A stretch of DNA of 64,000 bases from NCBI GenBank assembly GCA_007844125.1, contig CM017560.1:1482401-1546400 (forward strand), given 5' to 3'. The notes under the pieces were generated by a model that worked only from the letters and a program-made list of their open reading frames with translations, was not told the origin of the DNA and did not search any database. The position numbers were made by a program, and so were the translations under genes. Shown in pieces: positions 47,058-58,403 of this stretch. This DNA is from Sinonovacula constricta. Its lineage: Eukaryota; Mollusca; Bivalvia; Cardiida; Solecurtidae. Positions within the stretch are counted from its first letter, which is position 1; every line of letters begins with the position of its first letter.

Positions 47058-47239
47058 TTCGAGTTGTTTTTATTTTTGCAGACTACAAATTCGTATTTTT
47101 ATTGATTTTATTACTATTACTAAACAAGTTTAATCATGTTCCTGTAATACATGCTGTTTCATTTTTCTGATATTTTTTTTGTTGTTTTCAATTTTTCTAT
47201 ATCATTGTTAAATAAAACTTCGGAGAGTTGCTAGGAACT

Positions 47240-47330
47240 GTCCGGTTAGCTCAGTCGGTAAAGACGCTGTCACTTAAGTTTTCAATCCTGCAGGTCAGAG
47301 ATCGAAACTGCTCGCATCCTCTTTTTTTTT
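47240..47330 (+). tRNA. tRNA-like segment, degenerate (pseudogene or SINE head)
   Basis: GTCCGGTTAGCTCAGTCGGT (A-box/D-arm) is well kept, but the T-arm is decayed (CAGAGATCGAAACTGC) and there is no clean cloverleaf. It is followed by CATCC and a run of Ts (47322-47330), a pol III terminator-like tract, into which the TTAA element is inserted. A functional tRNA is unlikely. Confidence 0.35.
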
Positions 47331-47646
47331 AAGGTTCTGGACCTGTAATGGTGACCTTCCACAATCCTTATTATTATACTGTTTCTGGAATCTGTACTAT
47401 AAAACACATCTTACGGTGAATTTTTAAGGAAGTTTACCGTTTGTAACTCAAGTTATGTACATTTTTATAAAGTGACCCTTGATTTTCAAAAACACCGTAA
47501 ATTGTGCTGGAACAAAAATGAAAAAGTACAATTTTTTCAAATTCTACTGTTCTATATTCAAATTTTAACCAATTTTCCTGTTACACAATCATGTCATGAT
47601 AAATCAGAACAATAAGATCACACTTTGGACAAATACTTTTAAAAAT

Positions 47647-48042
47647 ACAGAACTTTGCATACATGTACCCCCGAGCAAAAATCCGAGTTTTTTGGGCATG
47701 TTTAAAAATTTACTCTATCTATAAAAGCAAATATCTCAAGTTTGAAGCTAGTTAGACAAATACAACTAGTTTTAAAATTTTCTTCAATATGAACTGCCCA
47801 TAATATGGGATTTTAAAGGCATTTTACCGTTCCTAATAAAATTTACAGAACTTTGCATACATGTACCCCCGAGCAAGAATCCGAATTTTTTGGGTGTGTT
47901 TAAAAATTTACTCTATCTATAAAAGCAAATATCTCAAGTTCGAAGCTAGTTAAACACATACAACTAGTTTTAAAATTTTCTTCAATATGAACTGCCCATA
48001 ATATGAGATTTTAAAGGCATTTTACCGTTCCTAATAAAATTT
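47647..48042. repeat. 198-bp direct duplication inside the TTAA element
   Basis: Two adjacent copies, 47647-47844 and 47845-48042, beginning ACAGAACTTTGCATACATGT and ending TTTTACCGTTCCTAATAAAA. Only scattered differences, so the duplication is recent relative to the element. Confidence 0.95.
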
Positions 48043-48262
48043 ATAAGAATTTGTAAAGGTTACTTTAATGAAACTGCAATAGAATTTATAGCGAAAAATA
48101 ACGGCAAAATGGTCAATTACAGATTATATTCCTTTATACAAAAAATCACCTACAGTTGGTATAAGAGATGGAAATATGTATGTAAAACTCTGCATTATTA
48201 CATGAAAACCTTCTCTTTACTGATTTTGGCTGGCTTGAGGGAAATATTTGAAATTAACCACT

Positions 48263-48637
48263 TTACACGGTTTTCGTAAAAAAATCCGACAGTTTAGGAA
48301 TAACTGAGTCAAGCACTCTTTTAGTATAAGTGACACTTGGTTGTCCCTCACAAGTTTGACTCCTGAACACATTTAAAAGTCCATCCTGGCCATCCGGAGA
48401 AAATATCAGACGAAGGTGAGTCAGCGTCAAACCATGTCGCTAACTCTCGCAGTTAGCATGCGAAGGAAAATTTAAATCGCAAACACAAGATGAAACAGTG
48501 CATTTTTCACCTGCACACAGGAAACCAACACAATAGTTATGATCCACTTCAACTTTACATGCCTTTGTTGTTGGTAAACCACTATTTTTACAATATCGCC
48601 CTCGACGATCACGCTGTCGAGCTCCCGGTTCCCTCAT
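48263..48637 (-). pseudogene. Cysteine-rich ORF in the TTAA element, 123 codons with one TAG
   Basis: The ATG at 48637-48635 opens a 65-residue frame starting MREPGARQRDRRGRYCKNSG with eight cysteines (C16, C27, C36, C41, C46, C50, C52, C63). TAG follows at 48442-48440, and the same frame then stays open for 58 codons (RHGLTLTHLRLIFSPDGQDG at its start, SDFFTKTV at its end) to TAA at 48265-48263. Spacing does not fit the THAP zinc finger expected in Kolobok, nor the piggyBac C-terminal finger. It may be a decayed transposase exon, a captured host exon, or two exons: GCAG/GTGAAA lies inside the first half and CTAAC...TTAG ends at the stop, giving a possible 71-bp intron that would remove the TAG. 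Confidence 0.45.
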
Positions 48638-48654
48638 TTTTGAGAAATGGGTAA

Positions 48655-48690
48655 CCCAATGACGTCATGGAAAATCCATATCACGTGGTG
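48655..48690 (-). promoter_or_regulatory. CRE, CCAAT and E-box cluster upstream of the TTAA-element ORF
   Basis: A full palindromic CRE TGACGTCA at 48660-48667 touches a CCAAT motif at 48656-48660; an E-box CACGTG lies at 48682-48687. All are within 50 bp upstream (minus sense) of the ATG at 48637. Three textbook motifs this close suggest a promoter, by inference. Confidence 0.45.
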
Positions 48691-48784
48691 AAAAACTACT
48701 AAAAATAACAAATACGAAACTTTACGACGAATGCTATTCAAATAAAACCGGATCATACCGAGTGCCGATGTTTACCGAAGTTAG

Positions 48785-49005
48785 TTACAGGTCCAGAACC
48801 TTAAATAGCCTCTTTTGCTCTATTTCACCAAAATTTATATTATGGACATTTTTGGGGTGACCACAAGCATAATTACGGGATAAATGAGTTTCATTCTCGT
48901 AAACATTCCTGATCGTTTCATCAAAAAAGTAGTCCAGCTTAGAGCAGGTGCGCGAATATCGGTTGATAAAGCTCATCTTTATCACACGGGTTATATCAGT
49001 CGATA
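48785..49005 (-). pseudogene. Interrupted minus-strand frame beside the TTAA element
   Basis: Open from about 49005 with an ATG at 48985; reads protein-like (SKLDYFFDETIRNVYENETH, NINFGEIEQKRLF) until it runs into the TTAA element, whose first bases supply the end of the frame. The likely reading is a coding segment cut by the transposon insertion. No continuation was found to the left of 47329. Family unknown. Confidence 0.3.
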
Positions 49006-49028
49006 TTTACAGAGATGGTGGGATAAAA

Positions 49029-51772
49029 TGTAGTATATATCTAGCTGGATCATTCCAATCCAGGAATTTTCATGCCCTCCTCTGCAGTAGATGGGGTTTT
49101 TTCATAGATAGGAGATATGGTGAGGTCACTTCTGTCGCTGGTTGGTGGGTCAGTCCTTCTATAAAGAAGATTGGTCCACACATTTTATCCTTTTATCTGC
49201 TGCTGTGTTTCGATTCAGATGAAACTTTATAGTACTCAGACTGTTAAGTAGACTGTTAAGTACCAAGCATAGTTGTGTATATTGTTGGCACATCATGAAC
49301 GGCTTGATTTTACATGAGTTATGGCCCTTTGTTCAATTTAGGATTCAATTAACTAGCAAAGCATTATCTGGGGTATTCATCATCTTCAATTATCTGTATT
49401 CTTGAAATGGATGAACAAAGCTGTATTGTAAGGTATTCAGCACACATGTACTCACCAAGCACACATTTCATGCATGGTTCATACTTTTTAAATCATCTAT
49501 GGATAAATGAATCTTAGGGGATAATATTTGCAAGAAAGGCAATGAATAAATGAATAATGAAGGATGATAAATGAATACTATTGAATGATAAATATATGAA
49601 AGGAGATACTAAATATATGATAGTTTGAATATGAGAATAATAAATAAATTACCAGGGATAATAATTTACTAGAAAATTACTAAAAAGGTTTGCTTACATT
49701 CTTCTATGTCCATGGTCAAGATTTCCAGGCCAGCATTTTCTTCTGTTATGTTTTTATAATTGACATCATCTTTATACTACTGAAACTACTTTCATGTAAT
49801 TTAGTATTCTTCTTGCGTTTTTTTATTTGAAATTAAAAAGTTTTCCTCATGGCTTGCAATTTAAGTACCTTTCCTGAATATGAAGACTATTTCCTGGTGA
49901 ATAGTTTCCTTATGCATTCTTTCAGAATTAGGCTGTTTGTGAGAGGTGATGGTTGTTTACAAAATGTCTTCCTTGTTTCGGCATGAAACTACTGAAAAGA
50001 GATCAGTCATGTTTTAGCTCACGTTGAAAGTTTGTCCCCTTCCATGTTATCTTTACTGTACATGCCTTTATTTATGGCCATTTTGTACTTTTATAGCAGA
50101 CTATACAAAAATCATTAAATGACTAGAGTTGGTACTACTTAGAATTGAATTTAAACATTTGTTGACACCCAACCAGGGACGCTGTAACATAATGTTATTG
50201 GTTTGACCAGGTAAGTGGTTGTAATCAGTAATTCGTTCATCAGTGTGTGCGGAAAGAAATGGTTATGCATTTTATGTATTATTTCCTAAGCAGACAGAGT
50301 GTGCTGGATTGGTACATTACCTGTATTTTTCCCCCAAATATATTTTATGCACAAAAAATGGAATGCTACATTCTAGAAGAAATCATGCTTTCTCCTGGTC
50401 CTTTAAGAAAATTAAAGAAAGAATATATAGAATAGAGCATGTATGATTTATTTTAGCTGAAGATGACACTGTATCCTGGTCATGAACATGCTAATGTGTG
50501 AAAATAGCTTCAAAAAACTGCAATAAAATTAATGGCATGAATTTGCATAACTTTGCATCTATATCAGAATGTGCATACATGGAATGATGAATGCCTGCCT
50601 TACTCATACGGGGAATTTGTTGTCAAAAGTGAAGCCAATTCAAAAGGATAAAGTGCAAACAAACAGACCATTTTTTTTCATTTGATAATGTTTTAAACAA
50701 ATTTCACCTTTATTGCCTGTTTTGCTGCAATTGAACTTCAACCATGCGCTAAAGAAAAGACTGAATAAGACATTAAAACTTAAAGAGACCTAGATTTATT
50801 ATGCATCTACAAAACTTGTTGAAGGAATGCAAATAAACGTTGGTGAAAGAATAGTGTTGGCATAGAAAGCAATGTCAAAGTTTCTAACGAAAGGATGTAA
50901 GTGATTACCCCATAATTCTCCAGCAAGTGCTGTAATGTGGACATTACAAACATGGATACCAGCAGTTTATGAATTTGAAGAAAAATCAAAGGATTAAGAG
51001 CTATAAATAGCTGGAGCTTTAATTACTTCCCCATGTTATTTGATAGGGAGTGTTTGTGTTACATGCGGATCCTGTATAAATATCGACATACCTTACCTGT
51101 GGTCACTCCTGGAATTAGATGCTGGTATTTATACAGAGGGTTAATCATAGAGGGTCTAAATGGAAGTGTTAAACAGTGTGTTGAACTGTGGTGCACAGAT
51201 GGTTCTACCTATAGTTCAGGGTCGTCCTCCATATTTATTAGCTATATGTTGCCAATATGACCATATTTGTGTGGGGAAGACAAAGATATAATCTATGTTC
51301 ATATTCTTCATACCATGTAGGAACATGTTTGTTTTTTCTGTGTACTTTTTATATTGGATATAAAAAAAAAGGTTATTACCAGACCTGGTCATATTTCTTG
51401 AATGCTGTTGTTCTTTGTCAGAGGCATCCAGCATTTAAGTACATTTGTACTATAATTGTTTATCATGTATGTAACATGAATCTACCCTACACTTTCGCCA
51501 TACTTTTTTTGCAGCAAAATTGAACCTTCTACCCACTCAATTTCTATTTTACTTTTGCATATTGAAACTACTTCCCACCTTAACCGTATTTTACTTCTTC
51601 AAAAGACAACAAGTTCTCACTCATTTTCTCTTTTTTTTTGGTCTCCATCCTCCATGTTTCCTCCATCCTTTCTATTATCATCTTTCACTTCCCTACACTG
51701 GTAGGGTGTCAGAAGCTTCTGTGTCTCTAACAACAGTGAAACAATCTACCTAGGTCAGGCATCATATTCAGA
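49029..51772. other. Mostly unassigned; GATAAATGAATA-rich patch and SINE scrap
   Basis: 49500-49670 holds degenerate GATAAATGAATA/AATATATGA iterations. About 51170-51240 resembles the plus-strand SINE A tail (GTGGTGCACAGATGGTTCTA, GTCGTCCTCC). Frames of 60-94 codons here have no motifs. Confidence 0.4.
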
Positions 51773-54700
51773 TACACTAGCTAGCTGGGTCTTCCTTCTT
51801 GCATCAGCTTGTCATTGCAGATATACTATCTAGTTGGGTCTTCCTTCTTACAACAGCTTGTCAGTGCAGGCACACTATCTAGTTGGGTCTTCCTTCTTGC
51901 AACGGTTTGTCACTGCAGATACACTATCCAGCTGGGTCTTCCTTCTTGCAACGGTTTGTCACTGCAGATACACTATCTAGTTGGGTCTTCCTTCTTGCAA
52001 CGGTTTGTCACTGCAGATACACTATCCAGCTGGGTCTTCCTTCTTACAACGGTTTGTCACTGCAGATACACTATCTAGTTGGGTCTTCCTTCTTGCAACA
52101 GCTTGTCAGTGCAGGTACACTATCTAGTTGGGTCTTTCTTCTTGCAACGGTTTGTCAATGCAGATACACTATCTAGTTGGGACTTCCTTCTTACAACAGT
52201 TTGTCACTGCAGATACACTATCTAGTTGGGTCTTCCTTCTTACAACGGTTTGTCACTGCAGATACACTATCCAGCTGGGTCTTCCTTCTTGCAACGGTTT
52301 GTCACTGCAGATACACTATCTAGTTGGGTCTTCCTTCTTGCAACGGTTTGTCACTGCAGATACACTATCCAGCTGGGTCTTCCTTCTTACAACGGTTTGT
52401 CACTGCAGATACACTATCTAGTTGGGTCTTCCTTCTTGCAACAGCTTGTCAGTGCAGGTACACTATCTAGTTGGGTCTTTCTTCTTGCAACAGCTAGTCA
52501 GTGCAGATACACTATCTAGTTGGGACTTCCTTCTTACAACAGTTTGTCAGTGCAGGCACACTATCTAGCTTGGACTTTCTTATTGCAGTAGCTTGTCCTT
52601 GAAGATACACTATCTAGCCAGATCATTCTTGTTGCAATAGCTTATCATTGCAGGTACACTATCAAGCAGGGTCTTTATTGTTGCAATGGCTTGTCATTAC
52701 AGGTACACTATCAAGCAGGGTCTTTATTGTTGCAATGGCTTGTCATTGCAGGTACACTATCTGGCTGGGTCTTTATTGTTACAATAGCTTATCATTGCAG
52801 GTACACTATCTGGCTGGGTCTTTATTGTTGCAATAGCTAATCATTGCAGGTACACTATCTGGCTGGGTCTTTATTGTTGCAACGGCTTGTCATTGCAGGT
52901 ACACTATCAAACCAGATCATTATTGTTGCAATAGCTAATCATTGCAGGTACACTATCAAGCAGGGTCTTTATTTTTGCAATAGCTAATCATTGCAGGTAC
53001 ACTATCTGGCTGGGTCTTTATTGTTGCAATAGCTTATCATTGCAGGTACACTATCTGGCTGGGTCTTTATTTTTGCAATAGCTAATCATTGCCGTTACAC
53101 TATCTGGCTGGGTCTTTATTGTTGCAACGGCTTGTCATTGCAGGTACACTATCTGGCTAGGTCTTTATTTTTGCAATAGCTAATCATTGCCGTTACACTA
53201 TCTGGCTGGGTCTTTATTGTTGCAACGGCTTGTCATTGCAGGTACACTATCTGGCTGGGTCTTTATTGTTTCAATAGCTTATCATTGCAGGTACACTATC
53301 TGGCTGGGTCTTTATTGTTGCAACGGCTTGTCATTGCTGGTACACTATCTGGCTGGGTCTTTATTGTTGCAATGGCTTGTCATTGCAGGTACACTATCTG
53401 GCTGGGTCCTTATTGTTGCAATAGCTTATCATTGCCGGTACACTATCTAGCAGGGTCTTTCTTGTTGCAAAAGCTTATCATTGCCGGTACACTATCTAGC
53501 AGGGTCATGCTTGTTGCAATAGCTTGTCATTGCCGGTACACTATCTAGCAGGGTCATGCTTGTTGCAATAGCTTGTCATTGCCGGTACACTATCTAGCAG
53601 GGTCATGCTTGTTGCAATAGCTTATCATTGCCGGTACACTATCTAGCAGGGTCATGCTTGTTGCAATAGCTTGTCATTGCCGGTACACTATCTAGCAGGG
53701 TCATGCTTGTTGCAATAGCTTGTCATTGCCGGTACACTATCTGGCTGGGTCTTTATTGTTGCAACGGCTTGTCATTGCCGGTACACTATCTAGCAGGGTC
53801 ATGCTTGTTGCAATAGCTTGTCATTGCCGGTACACTATCTGGCTGGGTCTTTATTGTTGCAACGGCTTGTCATTGCAGGTACACTATCTGGCTGGGTCCT
53901 TATTGTTGCAATAGCTTATCATTGCCGGTACACTATCTAGCAGGGTCTTTCTTGTTGCAAAAGCTTATCATTGCCGGTACACTATCTAGCAGGGTCATGC
54001 TTGTTGCAATAGCTTGTCATTGCCGGTACACTATCTAGCAGGGTCATGCTTGTTGCAATAGCTTGTCATTGCCGGTACACTATCTAGCAGGGTCATGCTT
54101 GTTGCAATAGCTTGTCATTGCCGGTACACTATCTAGCAGGGTCATGCTTGTTGCAATAGCTTATCATTGCCGGCACACTATCTAGCAGGGTCATGCTTGT
54201 TGCAATAGCTTGTCATTGCAGGTACACTATTTAGCAGGGTCATGCTTGTTGCAATAGCTTGTCATAGCCGGTACACTATCTAGCAGGGTCATGCTTGTTG
54301 CAATAGCTTGTCATTGCCGGTACACTATCTAGCAGGGTCATGCTTGTTGCAATAGCTTGTCATTGCCGGTACACTATCTAGCAGGGTCATGCTTGTTGCA
54401 ATAGCTTATCATTGCCGGTACACTATCTAGCAGGGTCATGCTTGTTGCAATAGCTTATCATTGCCGGTACACTATCTAGCAGGGTCATGCTTGTTGCAAT
54501 AGCTTGTCATTGCCGGTACACTATCTAGCCGGGTCATGCTTGTTGCAATAGCTTGTCATTGCCGGTACACTATCTAGCAGGGTCTTTCTTGTTGCAAAAA
54601 CTTATCATTGCCGGTACACTATCTAGCAGGGTCATGCTTGTTGCAATAGCTTATCATTGCCGGTACACTATCTAGCAGGGTCATGCTTGTTGCAATAGCT

Positions 54701-55245
54701 TGTCATTGCCGGTACACTATCTAGCAGGGTCATGCTTGTTGCAATAGCTTGTCATTGCCGGTACACTATCTAGCAGGGTCATGCTTGTTGCAATAGCTTG
54801 TCATTGCCGGTACACTATCTAGCAGGGTCATGCTTGTTGCAATAGCTTGTCAATGCCGGTACACTATCTAGCAGGGTCATGCTTGTTGCAATAGCTTGTT
54901 ATTGCCGGTACACTATCTAGCAGGGTCATGCTTGTTGCAATAGCTTGTCATTGCAGGTACACTATCTAGCAGGGTCATGCTTGTTGCAATAGCTTATCAT
55001 TGCCGGTACACTATCTAGCAGGGTCATGCTTGTTGCAATAGCTTATCATTGCCGGTACACTATCTAGCAGGGTCATGCTTGTTGCAATAGCTTGTCATTG
55101 CCGGTACACTATCTAGCAGGGTCATGCTTGTTGCAATAGCTTGTCATTGCCGGTACACTATCTAGCAGGGTCATGCTTGTTGCAATAGCTTGTCATTGCC
55201 CGTACACTATTTAGCAGTGTCTTTCTTATTGCAATAGCTTATCAT
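51773..55245. repeat. 49-bp tandem array, about 71 copies in three zones
   Basis: The shared skeleton is ACACTATC(T/C)(A/G)GC..GGGTC.T..T.TTGCAA followed by .GCTTGTCATTGC.GGT. Zone 1 (to about 52620): TTGGGTCTTCCTTCTTGCAA with CACTGCAGAT. Zone 2 (52620-53450): GGCTGGGTCTTTATTGTTGC with CATTGCAGGT. Zone 3 (53450-55245): AGCAGGGTCATGCTTGTTGC with CATTGCCGGT. Blocks of 7 units (343 bp; 51883 against 52226) and 10 units (490 bp; about 53380-53560 against 53870-54050) are repeated. Frames of 62-97 codons over it are by-products. Confidence 0.97.
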
Positions 55246-56257
55246 TAGCTTATAATGAAGCTTTCTGATCAGGATCTTGCCTTTTTCAGCCCTTATATGC
55301 AGTCACCATTGTTGTTCTATCAAACCATAGTTCACAGCAAGAGGCTATCACAGTCAAGGAGCACTATTTATGCTTATTGTAGACACAGCCTCCAGATAAA
55401 TGGGAAATAATTGGTGGGACAAATAATTTATCTTGGCCGACCTGTATGATCCCTACTACATGCAATTATGTCCATGTCCTTGATGAACTGCCATCACAAA
55501 GGTCTAGTTCAAGCTCTATATAGTTGGTGATGGAGAGGCTGTTCTTGGGAAATTCATTTGAATATTTATAACAAATCAGCCATGCATTATCAAAAGAGAA
55601 ATTTCTGTATAATTTCTCCACTTTTGACCACACTGTGATTACAATAATATACATCTCAAATAATGGTAGAGTTCATTTGCCAGTCATTGCCTGGATAAAT
55701 GGCTTCTGTCCTTCTGCATCTGGTTTACATTTCTTCTTTGGACAGTTTTAGTTTCAGGTATATTGTGCAAATAATGATTGCTTTTTATAAATGAAGGTTG
55801 TTTGTAATGCATTTTTAATCATCGCCAGAGGCATACATGATTATTAGTCAAAAAGTTTAATAACAGTTTCATTATATAATAATGTAAAATGGTGACAGTT
55901 CTAATGTTTAAAAATACTAAGTACAACTAACATTATTTCTATTATAAAAATAATAGTAATAATAATAATAAATACATTTTTATGTAATTTGTTTTTTTCC
56001 TTTCTTTTTCTTATTAAAGAAAACACAACGTTGGGCATCTAATCCTTATTATCATTGTGTCACAATTGTCCACTTCCTGGGTAGATCCATTACTCAGGTA
56101 GTAACTATCTTGAGCAATGTGTAGTAAATTGTCTTGCTTAAAAACTATTATTTCTGGACCTTGCTCTTCGACTTATCTGCTAGGTCTGGGGTTTGGGTCT
56201 CTCTCAAACCAGGTTCATATTGCCTTAACCACTTGAGCACAGACAGTACATTTGGCC
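55246..56257. other. Unassigned stretch between two arrays
   Basis: AT-rich, with a short AATAAT run at 55950-55975. Nothing else recognised. Confidence 0.4.
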
Positions 56258-58403
56258 ATGGACACTACAATTGACCATGGACACTACAATTGGCCATGTA
56301 CACTTCAATTGATCATGGACACTACAATTGACCATTGATCATGGACACTACAATTGGCCATGTACACTTCAATTGATCATGGACACTACAACTGACCATT
56401 GACCATGGACACTACAACTGACCATTGACCATGGACACTACAACTGACCATTAACTATGGACACTACAACTGACCATTGACCATGGACACTACAACTGAC
56501 CATTAACTATGGACACTACAACTGACCATTGACCATGGACACTACAATTGACCATTGACCATGGACACTACAATTGACCATTAACTATGGACACTACAAT
56601 TGACCATTAAATATGGACACTACAATTGACCATTAACTATGGACACTACAACTGACCATTAACTATGGACACTACAACTGACCATTAACTATGGACACTA
56701 CAATTGACCATTGATCATGGACACTACAATTGACCATTGACCATGGACACTACAATTGACCATTAACTATGGACACTACAATTGACCATTAACTATGGAC
56801 ACTACAATTGACCATTAACTATGGACACTACAACTGACCATTGACCATGGACACTACCATTGACCATGGACACTACAATTGACCATTGACCATGGACACT
56901 ACAATTGACCATTAACTATGGACACTACAACTGACCATTGACCATGGACACTACCATTGACCATGGACACTACAATTGACCATTGACCATGGACACTACA
57001 ATTGACCATTGATCATGGACACTACAATTGACCATTGACCATGGACACTACAATTGACCATTGATCATGGACACTACAACTGACCATTGACCATGGACAC
57101 TACAATTGACCATTAACTATGGACACTACAATTGACCATTTACCATGGACACTACAATTGACCATTGACCATGGACACTACAATTGACCATTGATCATGG
57201 ACACTACAACTGACCATTGACCATGGACACTACAACTGACCATTGATCATGGACACTACAATTGACCATTGACCATGGACACTACAATTGACCATTGACG
57301 ATGGACACTACAATTGACCATTAACTATGGACACTACAACTGACCATTGACCATGGACACTACAATTGACCATTGACCATGGACACTACAATTGACCATT
57401 GACCATGGACACTACAATTGACCATTGATCATGGACACTACAATTGACCATTGATCATGGACACTACAATTGACCATTGACCATGGACACTACAATTGAC
57501 CATTGATCATGGACACTACAATTGACCATTGACCATGGACACTACAATTGACCATTAACTATGGACACTACAATTGACCATTGATCATGGACACTACAAT
57601 TGACCATTGACTATTGACACTACAATTGACCATTGACCATGGACACTACAATTGACCATTGACCATGGACACTACAATTGACCATTGATCATGGACACTA
57701 CAATTGACCATTGACCATGGACACTACAATTGACCATTAACTATGGACACTACAATTGACCATTGATCATGGACACTACAATTGACCATTGACCATGGAC
57801 ACTACAATTGACCATTGACCATGGACACTACAATTGACCATTGACCATGGACACTACAATTGACCATTGACCATGGACACTACAACTGACCATTGACCAT
57901 GGACACTACAATTGACCATTAACCATGGACACTTCAATTGACCATTAACTATGGACACTACAATTGACCATTGACCATGGACACTACAATTGACCATTGA
58001 CCATGGACACTACAATTAACCATTAACTATGGACACTACAATTGACCATTAACTATGGACACTACAATTGACCATTAACTATGGACACTACAATTGACCA
58101 TTGACTATGGACACTACAATTGACCATGGACACTACAATTGACAATTGACCATGGACTCTACAATTGACAAATGTTACCAACAACTGACCATTTACAGTG
58201 GACACTATAATTGACCATTGACAATGGACACTACAATTGACTGTGGACACTATAAATGACCATGGACACTACAATTGACTGTGGACACTATAAATGACCA
58301 TGGACACTACAATTGACCATGGACACTACAATTGACAATTGACCATGGACTCTACAATTGACAATTGATACCAACAACTGACCATTAACAGTGGACACTA
58401 CAA
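56258..58403. repeat. 26-bp tandem array, about 80 copies
   Basis: Unit ATGGACACTACAATTGACCATTGACC, with CAATTG/CAACTG and TTGACC/TTGATC/TTAACT as the main variable sites; several units lack the last six bases. The unit is rich in palindromes (CAATTG, CCATGG, TGATCA). It decays at the right end (58140-58403) into longer irregular units. Confidence 0.97.

Larger units (their letters stand above)
47329..48804 (-). mobile_element. TTAA-flanked DNA transposon, 1.48 kb, perfect 20-bp inverted ends
   Basis: TTAAGGTTCTGGACCTGTAA at 47329-47348 and its exact complement at 48785-48804. Outer TTAA on both sides is the target signature of the piggyBac and Kolobok superfamilies; ends starting GG after TTAA look closer to Kolobok, but this is inference. 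Inside, on the minus strand in order: a promoter-like cluster, a 65-codon cysteine-rich frame that continues after one TAG for 58 more codons, and a direct 198-bp duplication. No DDE transposase is seen, so it is non-autonomous or carries foreign cargo. Confidence 0.88.
46175..49028. mobile_element. Candidate composite element bounded by TTTTATCCCACCATC inverted ends
   Basis: TTTTATCCCACCATC at about 46176-46190 reappears inverted as GATGGTGGGATAAAA at about 49014-49028. Between them are three broken minus-strand frames, a tRNA-like segment and the nested TTAA element (47329-48804); without the nested element the host would be about 1.4 kb. A 15-bp pair 2.8 kb apart is suggestive only, and no target duplication was found. 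Confidence 0.4.

Noticed and set aside
47240..47330. Functional tRNA gene
   Set aside because: T-arm and anticodon stem do not pair properly and the B-box is decayed; kept only as a tRNA-like segment.
51773..55245. CRISPR-like regular spacing
   Set aside because: No distinct repeat/spacer division: the whole 49-bp unit is conserved. There are no cas genes, and the context is animal nuclear DNA.
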